Positions 15,151 through 23,392 of a stretch of DNA of 23,392 bases are shown piece after piece. The position numbers and the translations under genes are program-made. The DNA comes from Candidatus Hydrogenedentota bacterium (GTDB lineage: Bacteria; UBA8481; J006), in contig RFFU01000085.1 of the NCBI GenBank assembly GCA_003697085.1, positions 1-23,392 of the forward strand, in the 5' to 3' direction. Under the pieces are notes generated by a model. That model did not search any database and was not told where the DNA came from. It saw nothing but the letters and a program-made list of their open reading frames with translations. Every line of letters begins with the position of its first letter. Position 1 is the stretch's first letter.

Positions 15151-16253
15151 CAGAACCCTTTACTGAGACTTGGCGTCATGTCTTGGACAACGTTCTTCCG
15201 TTTCTTCCCGAGGTACTGGCCGACGGTGAAAACCGATACCGGATGTGTTCGGTTGCCGAGACACTTCCCGCTCCGCTCTCCGAACATTTCGCGTTCGAAT
15301 GTCGTTTCGGGGAAAAAGGTTGTTCCGTGGATTTAATTCTCGAATTGAATCCGGAGTATCGTTCGTCTTTTGTCAAAAAACCGCTTGCCGTTCCCTTTCC
15401 GCCGGGGGCAGGCGAAGAATGGGAGATGGCGCGGGATTTGGCTCGTTGCTGGCTCGATTCCTCTTCCTTCGCCTCTCGGCGCGTGGGAACTCTCTTTTTC
15501 GAGTTCGATACCGCCAGGCCGTCGCCAAGGCGCAATCTCTTCGCGCCGGTCCTCTTCATCGGAGCGCCGGACGAGGGACTCGTTCGCGGCGGAAAAACTC
15601 TTCTTTCCGATGATTTTTCGAGTCTGATGGCGATGCTCGAACTTCTGCGAGGAGTCCCGGTGAGTCCGGGTCACCGGAAGAAACTTCGCCTGCTTCTGGA
15701 GATGCTTCCGGACGGACGGAAACTTGTTCAGCTGGGTTCGACACGCGCCCGAGGGAGAGACGTTACGAAACTCCTTTTGGCGATTGCACCGGAGGAAGAT
15801 CCCGTGGGATACGTTGCGAAGGCGGGCTTTCCCCTTGCAGTTCGGGAGTTGAGGAAAACCTACGACGAGTACCAAAAACTCGTCCGCTGGATTTTTGTGA
15901 TGCTCGATATCGATGAATCCGAAGTTACGAAGATCGGGTGGGAATGTTATACGGGTGATAACGAGTGGCATCCGTTCCTGGAATTCCTGCGGGAACGCGG
16001 TCTCGCTCTGGTCGAGAAGACCGAAGCGCTTCTCCAATGGCTGGGGCGCTCGATCGACGGCGAGGACGGCTACGCGGCGCCGGCGGCGTGGAGGAAGACG
16101 GCGGAAGAGATGAGTCGGATCGCGGGTCGCCGAATTGTTCCGGTCCTGGAGCGCCGCCTCCACCACATCAAAATCGTCCACGACGTTTCCGGGGCGGTGA
16201 CGGCGAAAGCCTACCCCACAGCGCGACTGCGATTCTTAGGAGTCCGGAGATGA
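15147..16253 (+). CDS. Uncharacterised protein coupled to lanM
   Basis: A 368-residue, apparently soluble protein with no signal peptide or membrane helix, starting at GTG (GTGA overlap upstream) and ending in a TGA that overlaps the lanM ATG. I cannot assign a named family. Visible blocks are GTLFFEFDTA (about 113-122), a middle region with KLVQLGSTRARGRDVTKLLL, VMLDIDESEVTKIGWECY followed by WHPFLEFLRERGL (about 251-287), and a C-terminal HHIKIVHDVSGAVTAKAY. From memory, uncharacterised proteins with similar ordered blocks occur beside LanM genes in cyanobacteria; I cannot verify this here. Tight coupling suggests a role in precursor handling or modification, such as substrate recruitment, but no catalytic motif is evident. 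Confidence 0.8.
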   Translation: MTEPFTETWRHVLDNVLPFLPEVLADGENRYRMCSVAETLPAPLSEHFAFECRFGEKGCSVDLILELNPEYRSSFVKKPLAVPFPPGAGEEWEMARDLARCWLDSSSFASRRVGTLFFEFDTARPSPRRNLFAPVLFIGAPDEGLVRGGKTLLSDDFSSLMAMLELLRGVPVSPGHRKKLRLLLEMLPDGRKLVQLGSTRARGRDVTKLLLAIAPEEDPVGYVAKAGFPLAVRELRKTYDEYQKLVRWIFVMLDIDESEVTKIGWECYTGDNEWHPFLEFLRERGLALVEKTEALLQWLGRSIDGEDGYAAPAAWRKTAEEMSRIAGRRIVPVLERRLHHIKIVHDVSGAVTAKAYPTARLRFLGVRR

Positions 16254-19200
16254 CGGTGTCTTCCGATTATCCGTCACTCTCCTCCGAAAATGCCCCGTCC
16301 CGCCTTGCCTCGATTTTCGATCGTGACTGCTGGTATGCCGCTTTGACGCTCGAAGAACGCCGCGATATTTATCGCGCTCAAAGAGACGCTGTAACGGAGG
16401 CAGATCTCGATTATGACCGCGGAAGAGGGTTACGCCAACGTCTTGAGTCGCATCCCGCGTTTCGCCAGTCGCCGGGACGCTTGGAGAAACGATTGCGGAT
16501 GGATGGGCTTGCACCGGCCGAGTTCGAAAGGATTGCATCACTGAAGACAACCTGGCTGAAACAGCACATTCAACACCATCCCTCGTGGCTCCTCGTCCTT
16601 CGTGACGCTTTCGTGAGCGAACCCGACTATTCTCTTTCTCTGGAAGGGCGTCCACTGGCCGGATTTCTCTATCTGGCGCTTCCGCTGATTCAGAGGGCGT
16701 ACGGATCTCTCGGGGACGTTTTCGGTGCATCATCGAATGCATCGCCTCTCATCGCCGATGCCGAAGCTCTGGCGCGTTCGGCCGTCGAGCAGTTTCTCCC
16801 GCACCTCTTCGAGATCGTAGCGAAGGCGGCGATTCTCGAGATGAACTTGGCCTCGCGAATGGGAATTCTTTCGGGAAAGACGGAAGAAGAACGATTTTTT
16901 TCTTTCGTCGCAATGTTGAAGGATCGAGAGTTCGCCGCGGGAATGCTCTCACAATACCCCGTTCTCGCGCGAGACGTCGTGACCTCCGTTGAACTCTTCC
17001 TTAACGCGATGACCGAGATGTTTCAGCACCTGAAGGACGATTGGCCGTCCATCGAACGGGAACTCTTCGGTGGAAAGGCGGCCGGAACCGTGGCGGATCT
17101 CCGCATCGGTCAAGGGGATCGCCATTCCGGTGGACACAGCGTAACCATCTTGAAGTTCAAGGACGGCCGGAAACTCGTCTATAAACCCCGCTCATTGCGG
17201 ATGGAGAGCGGCTTGGCGCGGCTTTTCGAGCGAATCAATAGGGAACTGCCGGAGTTGGATCTGCGGGCATTGAAAGTGCTCGATCGTGGAGATCACGGGT
17301 GGCTCGAATTTGTGGAGGGGCGGTCGGCCGACGAGCGAAACGAGATCTCGCTCTTCTACCGGCGACTCGGCGCGGAGTTGGCTGTCTTGTACGCCTTCCA
17401 AGCCATCGATTATCACTTTGAAAATATTCTCGCTGATGCGGATCATCCGATCTTGATCGATTGCGAGACTCTGATGTCGTCGAACCTCTTTCCGACGGAC
17501 GATTCGATCTCAATCTGGAACAGTATGCAACAGAGCGTTCTGAGTACGGGGCTTCTGCCACACAGGATTTTGCTTCCCAAGTCTCCCGAGGGATTTGATA
17601 TCGGAGGAATGGCTGATGTCGCGGGAGAACGTCTGCCGGACGAAACACCGGACTGGGATGTCCCACCTTCCGATCGCATGCGATTGACCTATTCCGCGAA
17701 GCCGCTCGAAAAGGGTCGGAACCGTCCCCGCTTGAAAGGCCGGGAAGTGAATATGCTCGAGTTTCTCGAGGAATTCGTGGAAGGGTTCTCCGCGGTGTAC
17801 GATCTTTTCCTCGAAAAGCGCAAGGAATGGTTCGACGAGGACGGCGGGGTTTTCGAGGATTTTGCCGGAGCGAAAAGCCGGGTCTTGGTTCGGGTGACGA
17901 TGGGATACGGTTATCTGCTTCGGCGAGTGAGTCATCCGGATTACGGTCGTGATGCTTTGGATCGAGAATGGCTGCTCGACCATCTCTGGATCGGCGCCGA
18001 CGAACAACCGCTTCTGGAGAAGACGATTTCGAGCGAAAGGGCGGCGTTGCGACGGTATGATTATCCCATCTTCTTCGCTTCGATCGGGAGCCGTGATCTC
18101 GAGGACGGTGACGGGGGGCGAATTCCACGGGCTCTTCCTTCCTCGCCGATCGAGGCGGTCCGAGCGCGTCTCGGCCGGTTTTCAGAGGACGACAAGCGGA
18201 AGCAGATCGGTATTATTCGCTCGACCCTGGCAGCCAATCGAAAGGATCGCGTCGCGTTGCGACGCCATACCGTCTTGCCCGCCGCAGGTTCGTTCCCGGC
18301 GAAACGGCTTTTGAAGATCGCGGAACGGGCGAAGGAGTATCTGGAACGCACGGCGATCGAGGGAGAAGACGGAGTGGGATGGTTGGGGCTGCGAATCGGA
18401 ACGGTGATCTTTTCGGAGGCGGAATACGATTTTCAGCCGCTCTGGATCGATCTTTACAGCGGCGTGACCGGCGTGGCGCTTTTCCTTGCTGCGTGGAGCA
18501 AGACGTCCGGTGACGCTCGATCAGAGGAACTGGCACGGAAGGCGTTGCGTTCCCTTGAAAGTCTTGTCGAGGAGAAACTCGAGGGTGTCGAGGAGCGGCT
18601 TGGCGGGTTTGACGGTTGGGGAGGGGTTCTGTACGGACTGACGGCGGTGGGCCGCTTGTTGACGGATGATTCGTTGTTCGCCCTCGCCGCGCGGACCTTG
18701 GCGCGTATCGAAAGAATCATTCCGGAGGTGAAGACGGCGGACATTATTACCGGTGCCGCCGGCGCGATACTTGCTCTTTTGGCTTACGATGCGGTCACCG
18801 GCGAAGCCCGCGGGCACGCGGCGGCTGTTCGGCTCGGAGAGTATCTTGTTCGAACCGCGTTACCGCAAAAACGAGGTCTGGCTTGGAAGGGGCATTCTAC
18901 GGAACCGATTTGCGGTTTCGCTCACGGTGCGGCCGGTATCGGCTATGCATTGCTTCGGCTTGGCGCCGTTACGGGCGAAGAACGGTTTCGGGAAACAGGA
19001 ATCGCGGCGTACGAATATGAGCGGTTTCGATTCCGCTCCGAGATTCGTGATTGGCCGGATATGCGGGATGCCATGAAGGAAATGACGCGAGCCGAGGATG
19101 TCCCACGCAGCTGCACGTGGTGCAACGGGGCTCCGGGAATCGGCTTGAGCAGGCTGGATTCGTTGAGACTGGTGGAGGATTCGCAACTTTCGACGGAAAT

Positions 19201-19510
19201 CCGAGACGCGTTTGATCGCACGATCGAGCGAGGATTCGGCATCTCCCACAGCCTCTGTCATGGAGACTTCGGAAATCTGGTCTTCCTCGACCGCGCCTCA
19301 CGCCATCCGTATTGCGCCGCGGAGCGCGAGCGGGTATGCGCCCTCGCCAACGGTGTGGTGGAGAGCGTCGAAAAAGAAGGGTTTATCTGTGGCGTTCAGA
19401 CGGGGATCGAGACGCCCGGCCTGATGACCGGAGTCGCCGGCATCGGTCTCGGTGCGCTTCTCTTGGCTGAACCGGAATTGTCCGTGAATCCGTTGTTATT
19501 GAAATGTTAG
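16250..19510 (+). CDS. lanM: Class II lanthipeptide synthetase LanM
   Basis: Bifunctional enzyme that phosphorylates and eliminates Ser/Thr, then adds Cys thiols to form thioether rings. The 1086-residue product has an N-terminal dehydratase (DUF4135-like, about 150-680): D290 and H292 in GDRHSGGHSV, K312 in VYKPRS, D387/H389/N392 in DYHFEN, and D404/E406 in LIDCETL, so the kinase-like set is complete. The C-terminal LanC-like cyclase (about 740-1080) has GFDGWGG, H892 in CGFAHGAAGIG, and zinc ligands C958 (WCNGAPG) with C1003-H1004 (CHG), the standard Cys-Cys-His type. The frame is open 95 codons further upstream, but ATG 16250 overlaps the preceding stop (ATGA) and has AGGAG 7 bases before it. 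Its 3' end overlaps the convergent malic enzyme gene by 15 bases. Confidence 0.96.
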   Translation: MTVSSDYPSLSSENAPSRLASIFDRDCWYAALTLEERRDIYRAQRDAVTEADLDYDRGRGLRQRLESHPAFRQSPGRLEKRLRMDGLAPAEFERIASLKTTWLKQHIQHHPSWLLVLRDAFVSEPDYSLSLEGRPLAGFLYLALPLIQRAYGSLGDVFGASSNASPLIADAEALARSAVEQFLPHLFEIVAKAAILEMNLASRMGILSGKTEEERFFSFVAMLKDREFAAGMLSQYPVLARDVVTSVELFLNAMTEMFQHLKDDWPSIERELFGGKAAGTVADLRIGQGDRHSGGHSVTILKFKDGRKLVYKPRSLRMESGLARLFERINRELPELDLRALKVLDRGDHGWLEFVEGRSADERNEISLFYRRLGAELAVLYAFQAIDYHFENILADADHPILIDCETLMSSNLFPTDDSISIWNSMQQSVLSTGLLPHRILLPKSPEGFDIGGMADVAGERLPDETPDWDVPPSDRMRLTYSAKPLEKGRNRPRLKGREVNMLEFLEEFVEGFSAVYDLFLEKRKEWFDEDGGVFEDFAGAKSRVLVRVTMGYGYLLRRVSHPDYGRDALDREWLLDHLWIGADEQPLLEKTISSERAALRRYDYPIFFASIGSRDLEDGDGGRIPRALPSSPIEAVRARLGRFSEDDKRKQIGIIRSTLAANRKDRVALRRHTVLPAAGSFPAKRLLKIAERAKEYLERTAIEGEDGVGWLGLRIGTVIFSEAEYDFQPLWIDLYSGVTGVALFLAAWSKTSGDARSEELARKALRSLESLVEEKLEGVEERLGGFDGWGGVLYGLTAVGRLLTDDSLFALAARTLARIERIIPEVKTADIITGAAGAILALLAYDAVTGEARGHAAAVRLGEYLVRTALPQKRGLAWKGHSTEPICGFAHGAAGIGYALLRLGAVTGEERFRETGIAAYEYERFRFRSEIRDWPDMRDAMKEMTRAEDVPRSCTWCNGAPGIGLSRLDSLRLVEDSQLSTEIRDAFDRTIERGFGISHSLCHGDFGNLVFLDRASRHPYCAAERERVCALANGVVESVEKEGFICGVQTGIETPGLMTGVAGIGLGALLLAEPELSVNPLLLKC

Positions 19511-20953
19511 CGGTGTCGTTTTCCGCCGAGCCACTCCCGACGAAATTGCAGCCTTCGCGGCCGCTTTTGCGACGCGCTCCGCCACCGTTTTATCGAAGAC
19601 GCTGGGTATAATGTACTCCGGCGAGAGGGCCTTCGGGGGAATGGTTCCGGCGATGGCACGCGCCGCCGCCAATTTCATACGTTCGTTGATGCGGGTTGCG
19701 TACACAGAAAGGGCTCCCTTGAAAATGCCTGGGAAACAGAGGACGTTGTTGATCTGATTCGGATAGTCGCTTCTTCCCGTTGCAACGATCTTGACATTGC
19801 GCGGTACCTCCTCGGGATATACCTCGGGAACGGGGTTCGCCATCGCGAAGACCATCGCACGCGGCGCCATCTTCTTCAACCATGCGGGATCGACGGAACC
19901 GGGGCCGGAGAGTCCGAGGAAAAGGTGAGCGCCTTTCAACGCGCCGGCCATTCCGCCACGGTAATTCTCGGGATTCGTAAACTTTACAAAAGAAGCCTTT
20001 TCCGGATTCATGTGCTCGGTCCGACCGCGATAGAGGGCCCCTTTGCGATCGAAACCGATGATGTTGCGGATGCCGGCCCGGTACATCATTCGCGAGCAGG
20101 CGATGCCGGCGGCACCGACTCCGGAAAGAACGACTTTCATTTTCTTCAGTTCGAGTTTCAAGAGACGTACGGCGTTGAGAAGCGCCGCCAAGACGACCGT
20201 GGCCGTCCCGTGCTGGTCATCATGGAAGACCGGTATGGAAAGAGTCTCGATCAATCGACGCTCGATCTCAAAGCACCGCGGCGCCGCGATATCTTCCAGA
20301 TTGATTCCTCCAAAGGTGGGGGCCAAGGCTTTCACCGTTTGAACGATCTCGTCAACGTTATGTGTGTTCAGGCAGATCGGAAAGGCGTTGACGCCCGCGA
20401 ATTCCTTGAAGAGCATCGCTTTTCCTTCCATCACGGGCATCGCCGCCTCCGGGCCGATATCTCCGAGGCCGAGGACGGCCGAGCCGTCCGAGACGACCGC
20501 CACGGTATTGCCTTTGATCGTCAGGGACCACGAGGCCCGCGGTTTCTCGTGAATCGCCATGCAGACCCGGGCCACTCCCGGCGTGTACGCCATCGAAAGG
20601 TCGTCGCGTGTCTTTACGGGATGTCGGTTTTCGACCGAAATTTTTCCCCCGAGATGCATCAGGAAAGTGCGATCGGATACGGAACGGACATCGAAAGACT
20701 TCTCTCTTCGGACCGACGCGATGATTTTTTCCGCGTGTTTCTCGTCACGAGCGGCCACCGTGACATCGCGAATGGTGCCTTCTTTCGAGACGGTGACGAG
20801 GTCGATCGCGCCGAGATCGCCGCCTGCTTTTCCGATGAGAGAGGCCACCTGCGCAAAAGACCCTGGCCGGGAAGGAATGACGATCCGCATCGTGAAAGAA
20901 TAGGAAGCACTGGGTTTGCGGATAGTCGGTGTGTTTCTCTTCCTTTTCTTCAT
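19496..20953 (-). CDS. NAD(P)-dependent malic enzyme with N-terminal ACT domain
   Basis: Oxidative decarboxylation of malate to pyruvate, in the cytoplasm. The 485-residue product has an ACT regulatory domain at about 19-90 ([18 protein letters not shown]), then the catalytic domain: Y123 in MAYTPGVA, K178 in EGKAMLFK, metal-binding E220-D221 and D245-D246 in FHDDQHGTA, and a Rossmann motif [11 protein letters not shown] (275-285). ATANPVPEV-type features appear as AMANPVPEV near residue 360. ACT fusion implies allosteric control by a small ligand, often an amino acid. No strong ribosome site precedes the ATG at 20953; the ATG at codon 22 would cut into the ACT domain and is less likely. It is oriented against lanM and is not part of the lanthipeptide operon. 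Confidence 0.93.
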   Translation of the reverse strand: MKKRKRNTPTIRKPSASYSFTMRIVIPSRPGSFAQVASLIGKAGGDLGAIDLVTVSKEGTIRDVTVAARDEKHAEKIIASVRREKSFDVRSVSDRTFLMHLGGKISVENRHPVKTRDDLSMAYTPGVARVCMAIHEKPRASWSLTIKGNTVAVVSDGSAVLGLGDIGPEAAMPVMEGKAMLFKEFAGVNAFPICLNTHNVDEIVQTVKALAPTFGGINLEDIAAPRCFEIERRLIETLSIPVFHDDQHGTATVVLAALLNAVRLLKLELKKMKVVLSGVGAAGIACSRMMYRAGIRNIIGFDRKGALYRGRTEHMNPEKASFVKFTNPENYRGGMAGALKGAHLFLGLSGPGSVDPAWLKKMAPRAMVFAMANPVPEVYPEEVPRNVKIVATGRSDYPNQINNVLCFPGIFKGALSVYATRINERMKLAAARAIAGTIPPKALSPEYIIPSVFDKTVAERVAKAAAKAAISSGVARRKTTPLTFQ

Positions 20954-20975
20954 GAGGTCGTATTGTAGAACATCG

Positions 20976-21082
20976 AACGGTGCCGAGCATTAACTTTTAA
21001 CTTTTGAAGACGAACTGTCCAACAGCCGTTTTCAACGGGCTCCCAAGAAGAAAAAGTTAAGAAGTTAATGCCCGGCACCGTT
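20976..21082. repeat. Large imperfect inverted repeat between malic enzyme and tolC-like genes
   Basis: The arms (20976-21005 and 21051-21082) are near-perfect reverse complements: AACGGTGCCGAGCATTAAC on the left and GTTAATGCCCGGCACCGTT on the right, each continued inward by an A/T-rich TTAACTTTT-type segment. A smaller hairpin (AGCCGTT/AACGGGCT, 21024-21041) sits in the centre. The right arm supplies the stop codon and last residues of the tolC-like gene. It may act as a bidirectional terminator, a REP-like palindrome or a small mobile element; no target duplication is obvious. Confidence 0.7.
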
Positions 21083-23023
21083 TCCACGAATCGCAGCCGT
21101 CAGAGTCGCCTGAGCGCGTGCCAGCCCATACCGGGCCTCGATTTCCTTTTGGTACGCCAAGACGACGTCTTCTTCCGCGTCCAACACGCGCTGAGTGTCT
21201 CCCAGTCCAAATTCAAACCGCCGTCGCTCGGCCAGCAGTCGTTCTTCCGCCAATTTCCGAGCCGCCACGGCTTCCTCCAGGCGTTTTTTTCCGAGCCGTA
21301 CCTCGCGGTAGGCATTGCGGACGGCCAAACGCACGCGATTCTCCACCGCTGTCAACGCCAACCGTTTCCGTTCGTAATCGATCCGTGCCGCCTCGAAACG
21401 CGCGCGATCCGCGCGGTTTCCCAAGGGAACGGTCAGAACGAGTCCGGCCGACCAGTTTGGATTGTCGTTGTCCAACGTTTCGCGCCACGCGTCGCCGAAG
21501 GTCTCGTCCGTTCCCCCCGTCCCAACGGACCCGGTCAAATCGAGATTGGGGAGAAGAGCCTTTTTCGCCGCCTTCAACGTGATTTCGGCCGCGTCGAGCG
21601 TTTTCCGTGCGGCGCGGACGTCGTCACGGACGCGTAAGGCCTCCTCTTCAAGAACTTCAGGGGAGGGGAACGTCAAGGGCGGCGGTGGTTCCGAGACGGC
21701 CCAGGGTAGGACCGTCTGATTGCGCGCATCCTCACCGTATATCGCGAAAAGAAGTTCTTCCGCCGCGTTCTCACGTCGTGTCGTTGCGGCGACGAGCGCT
21801 TCCCTTCGAACGGCGACGCCGGCCCTTGCCGTCAAAACTTCGACGTCGGGAAGAAGTCCGTGACGATTCAAGCCCTCGTTGCGTTTCAACAGAAGTTTTC
21901 CAAGTTCGAGCGATGCTCGGGCCACGCGTTCGGACGCTTGGGCCGCCCCGAGGTTCCAGTAGGCCTTCTCGATCCGTTCGATCACCTCGATGCTGAGTCG
22001 TTCGTAAAGTCCTTCCGCCGCTTCCGCGCTCTTTTTGGCCGCCTCTGTTGCCGCGTACGCACTCACACGTCCGGCTCCCTCGAGAATCGGTTGTGTCACG
22101 GATAGGGAGGCGTCGGTTGTGTAGGTGGGATCCAGAGTCGAGGGAAAAGGATAACTTCGGGAACGCTCCGTCGAGGCCGAGAGGTCGATGGTGGTTCCGG
22201 TGGGAAGTGTTTGGGATAAGGTCGCAGAATAGGACGTCGTGCGCGCGTCCGAAATCGAAACCGGCGTCCCGTGTCGCATCACCCGTGATCGGGTCCAGGA
22301 TTGTTGCGATGAGAAGGTCAGCGTGGGGTCGAAATCGGCCCGCGCTTCCTCGTACGTCGTCCACGCCGCTTGGGGATCGTAGGCCTTCGAGAGAATCTCG
22401 AGATTGCGGCGGCGAGCCAAGTTCAAGGCGCTTTTCAAGGAGAGCGGCCGGATCGACGGATCCGAGGGAACCGTCACGAGGTCATAGCGAACCGTGGGAA
22501 GCCTCGGTTTCGGTATCGTCTCCGAGGGGGAAGGAGATTCCGCATGTGGTGCTTGCGCGTTGGAGAAGGTCGGAATGGGAGTGTGCGCGGAACCGATGGG
22601 AGAGGGGACTTGCCGGGGTCGGCGCGAGGAAGGAGAGGCCTTCCCATGGCTTGAAGTGGGAACCCGATCTTCATGTGCACGCCGGCGCCGAACTTCCGAG
22701 GCCTTCGTTTCTTCGGGAATCCGCAGTCTCATTCCAGCCCGAAGTTCGTGTGGTGAAGAGAGTCCGTTTTCCTCTGCCAGGGACTTCCAAGCGTTTCCGT
22801 TTCCCAGTTCGCGCCGGGCGATCCCCCAGAGTGTCTCTCCAGGTTCGACGACGATCTCGCGGGCCGTGACTCCGATTTCGTTTCCCAAGAGAAGAATTGT
22901 TCCGAGTAACACCAGGAAAGTCGCCGTGAAAGAGCGGCGCGGTGCCCGCGACGGGCCGAAGCCGGGTTCCCCTCCTCGTCGGTCTTTCGGACAAGATGTT
23001 TGCGAATTGTCGGATGGAATCAT
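21065..23023 (-). CDS. TolC-family outer-membrane protein with N-terminal LysM domain
   Basis: A 652-residue secreted protein. An N-terminal basic stretch and hydrophobic helix (about 33-50, TATFLVLLGTILLLG) act as signal sequence or anchor. A LysM peptidoglycan-binding domain follows at about 56-101 (VEPGETLWGIARRELG, LRAGMRLRIPEE), then a Ser/Pro/Arg-rich linker to about 175. From about 190 the protein is TolC-like, with two repeats of the outer-membrane factor fold: LSLKSALNLARRRNLEI opens the first and a coiled-coil rich region (320-480, 570-645) forms the periplasmic barrel. TolC proteins are the outer-membrane exit duct for efflux or type I secretion. No pump or adaptor gene is adjacent, so the partner is unknown. 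Last residues (NGAGH) come from the inverted repeat. Confidence 0.88.
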   Translation of the reverse strand: MIPSDNSQTSCPKDRRGGEPGFGPSRAPRRSFTATFLVLLGTILLLGNEIGVTAREIVVEPGETLWGIARRELGNGNAWKSLAEENGLSSPHELRAGMRLRIPEETKASEVRRRRAHEDRVPTSSHGKASPSSRRPRQVPSPIGSAHTPIPTFSNAQAPHAESPSPSETIPKPRLPTVRYDLVTVPSDPSIRPLSLKSALNLARRRNLEILSKAYDPQAAWTTYEEARADFDPTLTFSSQQSWTRSRVMRHGTPVSISDARTTSYSATLSQTLPTGTTIDLSASTERSRSYPFPSTLDPTYTTDASLSVTQPILEGAGRVSAYAATEAAKKSAEAAEGLYERLSIEVIERIEKAYWNLGAAQASERVARASLELGKLLLKRNEGLNRHGLLPDVEVLTARAGVAVRREALVAATTRRENAAEELLFAIYGEDARNQTVLPWAVSEPPPPLTFPSPEVLEEEALRVRDDVRAARKTLDAAEITLKAAKKALLPNLDLTGSVGTGGTDETFGDAWRETLDNDNPNWSAGLVLTVPLGNRADRARFEAARIDYERKRLALTAVENRVRLAVRNAYREVRLGKKRLEEAVAARKLAEERLLAERRRFEFGLGDTQRVLDAEEDVVLAYQKEIEARYGLARAQATLTAAIRGNGAGH

Positions 23024-23244
23024 CTTTCCGAGAGGATATTAGCCGAAGTGAGCCTGCCCCCAAAACCGAAAAGCGGACACAAAAAAAAGGAACTCTTCGG
23101 TGGTATTTGTGGACGGCGACCCATTGGCTCCATTTCGCAACGAGTTGGCGGCCTGAAGAACCCGTTCCCATTCTCGGTGAAGCACGGACACTGCTGTCTG
23201 CGAACAGTTCGATCGCCCCGCCGCAGGTTGGAGAACCTTCGCTC

Positions 23245-23392
23245 GTGCGCCCATGAGCGTACATGGTCGGAGAGGTGAAAGTCCTCTTCAGGTAGACACT
23301 CTCCGGCCTGTAACCAAATGTAACTGCGTCGCCGTGAGGCGGGGTGGGAAGCAACAGGAGGTGAACAACCAGTCCGTACGAAAGGAACTCGA
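23245..23392 (+). mobile_element. Group II intron, 5' end (cut by the window edge)
   Basis: GTGCGCC at 23245 matches the conserved group II intron 5' end (GUGYG). It is followed by recognisable domain I pieces: GAGAGGTGAAAGTCCTCTTC, CGGCCTGTAACC, and further on GGGTGGGAAGCAACAGG and CCAGTCCG...GGAACTCGA, similar to bacterial retroelement introns. The intron-encoded reverse transcriptase would lie beyond the window. Just upstream is a small hairpin, AGGTT/AACCT around GGAG (23225-23238), reminiscent of the hairpin targets used by group IIC introns. The preceding 23024-23244 stretch holds the upstream region of the tolC-like gene and nothing else I can support. Confidence 0.78.

Noticed and set aside
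15965-16249. 95-codon N-terminal extension of LanM
   Set aside because: It lies inside the preceding gene in another frame and is Arg/Gly-rich shadow sequence; ATG 16250 overlaps the previous stop and has a good ribosome site.
19925-20968. 347-codon open frame antisense to the malic enzyme
   Set aside because: Typical antisense shadow of a GC-rich gene; the opposite strand encodes a complete malic enzyme with all active-site motifs.
23039-23278. Small overlapping frames on both strands between the tolC-like gene and the intron
   Set aside because: No ribosome sites, no recognisable domains, and mutually overlapping frames with low-complexity Arg/Pro/Ser content.

Overview
The window comes from a Gram-negative bacterium of uncertain phylum, with moderately high GC. 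Evidence for a Gram-negative envelope is a TolC-type outer-membrane channel and an exopolysaccharide locus with GumC/Wzc-type kinases. The SRP RNA is the large form with an Alu domain, which argues against a typical enterobacterium or pseudomonad. I cannot name the species from sequence alone.

Layout. (1) 44-7247, plus strand: an envelope run of two tandem Wzz-type tyrosine autokinases, an O-antigen ligase/polymerase-like membrane protein and a 69-residue two-helix membrane protein, then proC and yggT. From the second kinase onward every junction is a 1-4 base overlap. (2) 7560-8651, plus: a PLP-dependent sugar aminotransferase resembling perosamine synthase. (3) 8750-13076, minus: a CLC chloride channel/transporter fused to CBS and TrkA-C domains, an unrecognised small ORF, dnaX with a possible tau/gamma frameshift site, and the large SRP RNA with a good promoter. 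(4) 13208-19510, plus: a class II lanthipeptide locus containing a precursor peptide, an attenuator-like hairpin, a membrane-anchored SGNH-hydrolase-like protein, an unrecognised 368-residue protein and a LanM synthetase. (5) 19496-23023, minus: an ACT-domain malic enzyme and a LysM-TolC fusion, separated by a large inverted repeat. (6) 23245-end, plus: the 5' end of a group II intron.

How the parts work together. In the lanthipeptide locus LanM should dehydrate Ser/Thr in the precursor core and close thioether rings with its three Cys. The precursor is the most interesting object. Its leader reads as a Nif11-type domain joined to a mersacidin/lichenicidin-type segment, and its core contains PGGGWVSTVSGDC, closely matching the lipid II-binding half of mersacidin (PGGGGVCTLTSEC). 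No LanT transporter or leader peptidase is in the window. The two genes between precursor and synthetase are translationally coupled to lanM and are candidates for extra tailoring or handling steps.

Other points worth attention: both tyrosine kinases have lost the aspartates of the Walker A' motif (VGxN instead of VDxD) but keep Walker A, Walker B and the tyrosine tail. dnaX carries an A8 run followed by an immediate stop in the -1 frame. The SRP RNA apical loop departs from the usual GGAA or clean UGAC tetraloop form. All family assignments rest on motifs read by eye; no database search was possible.
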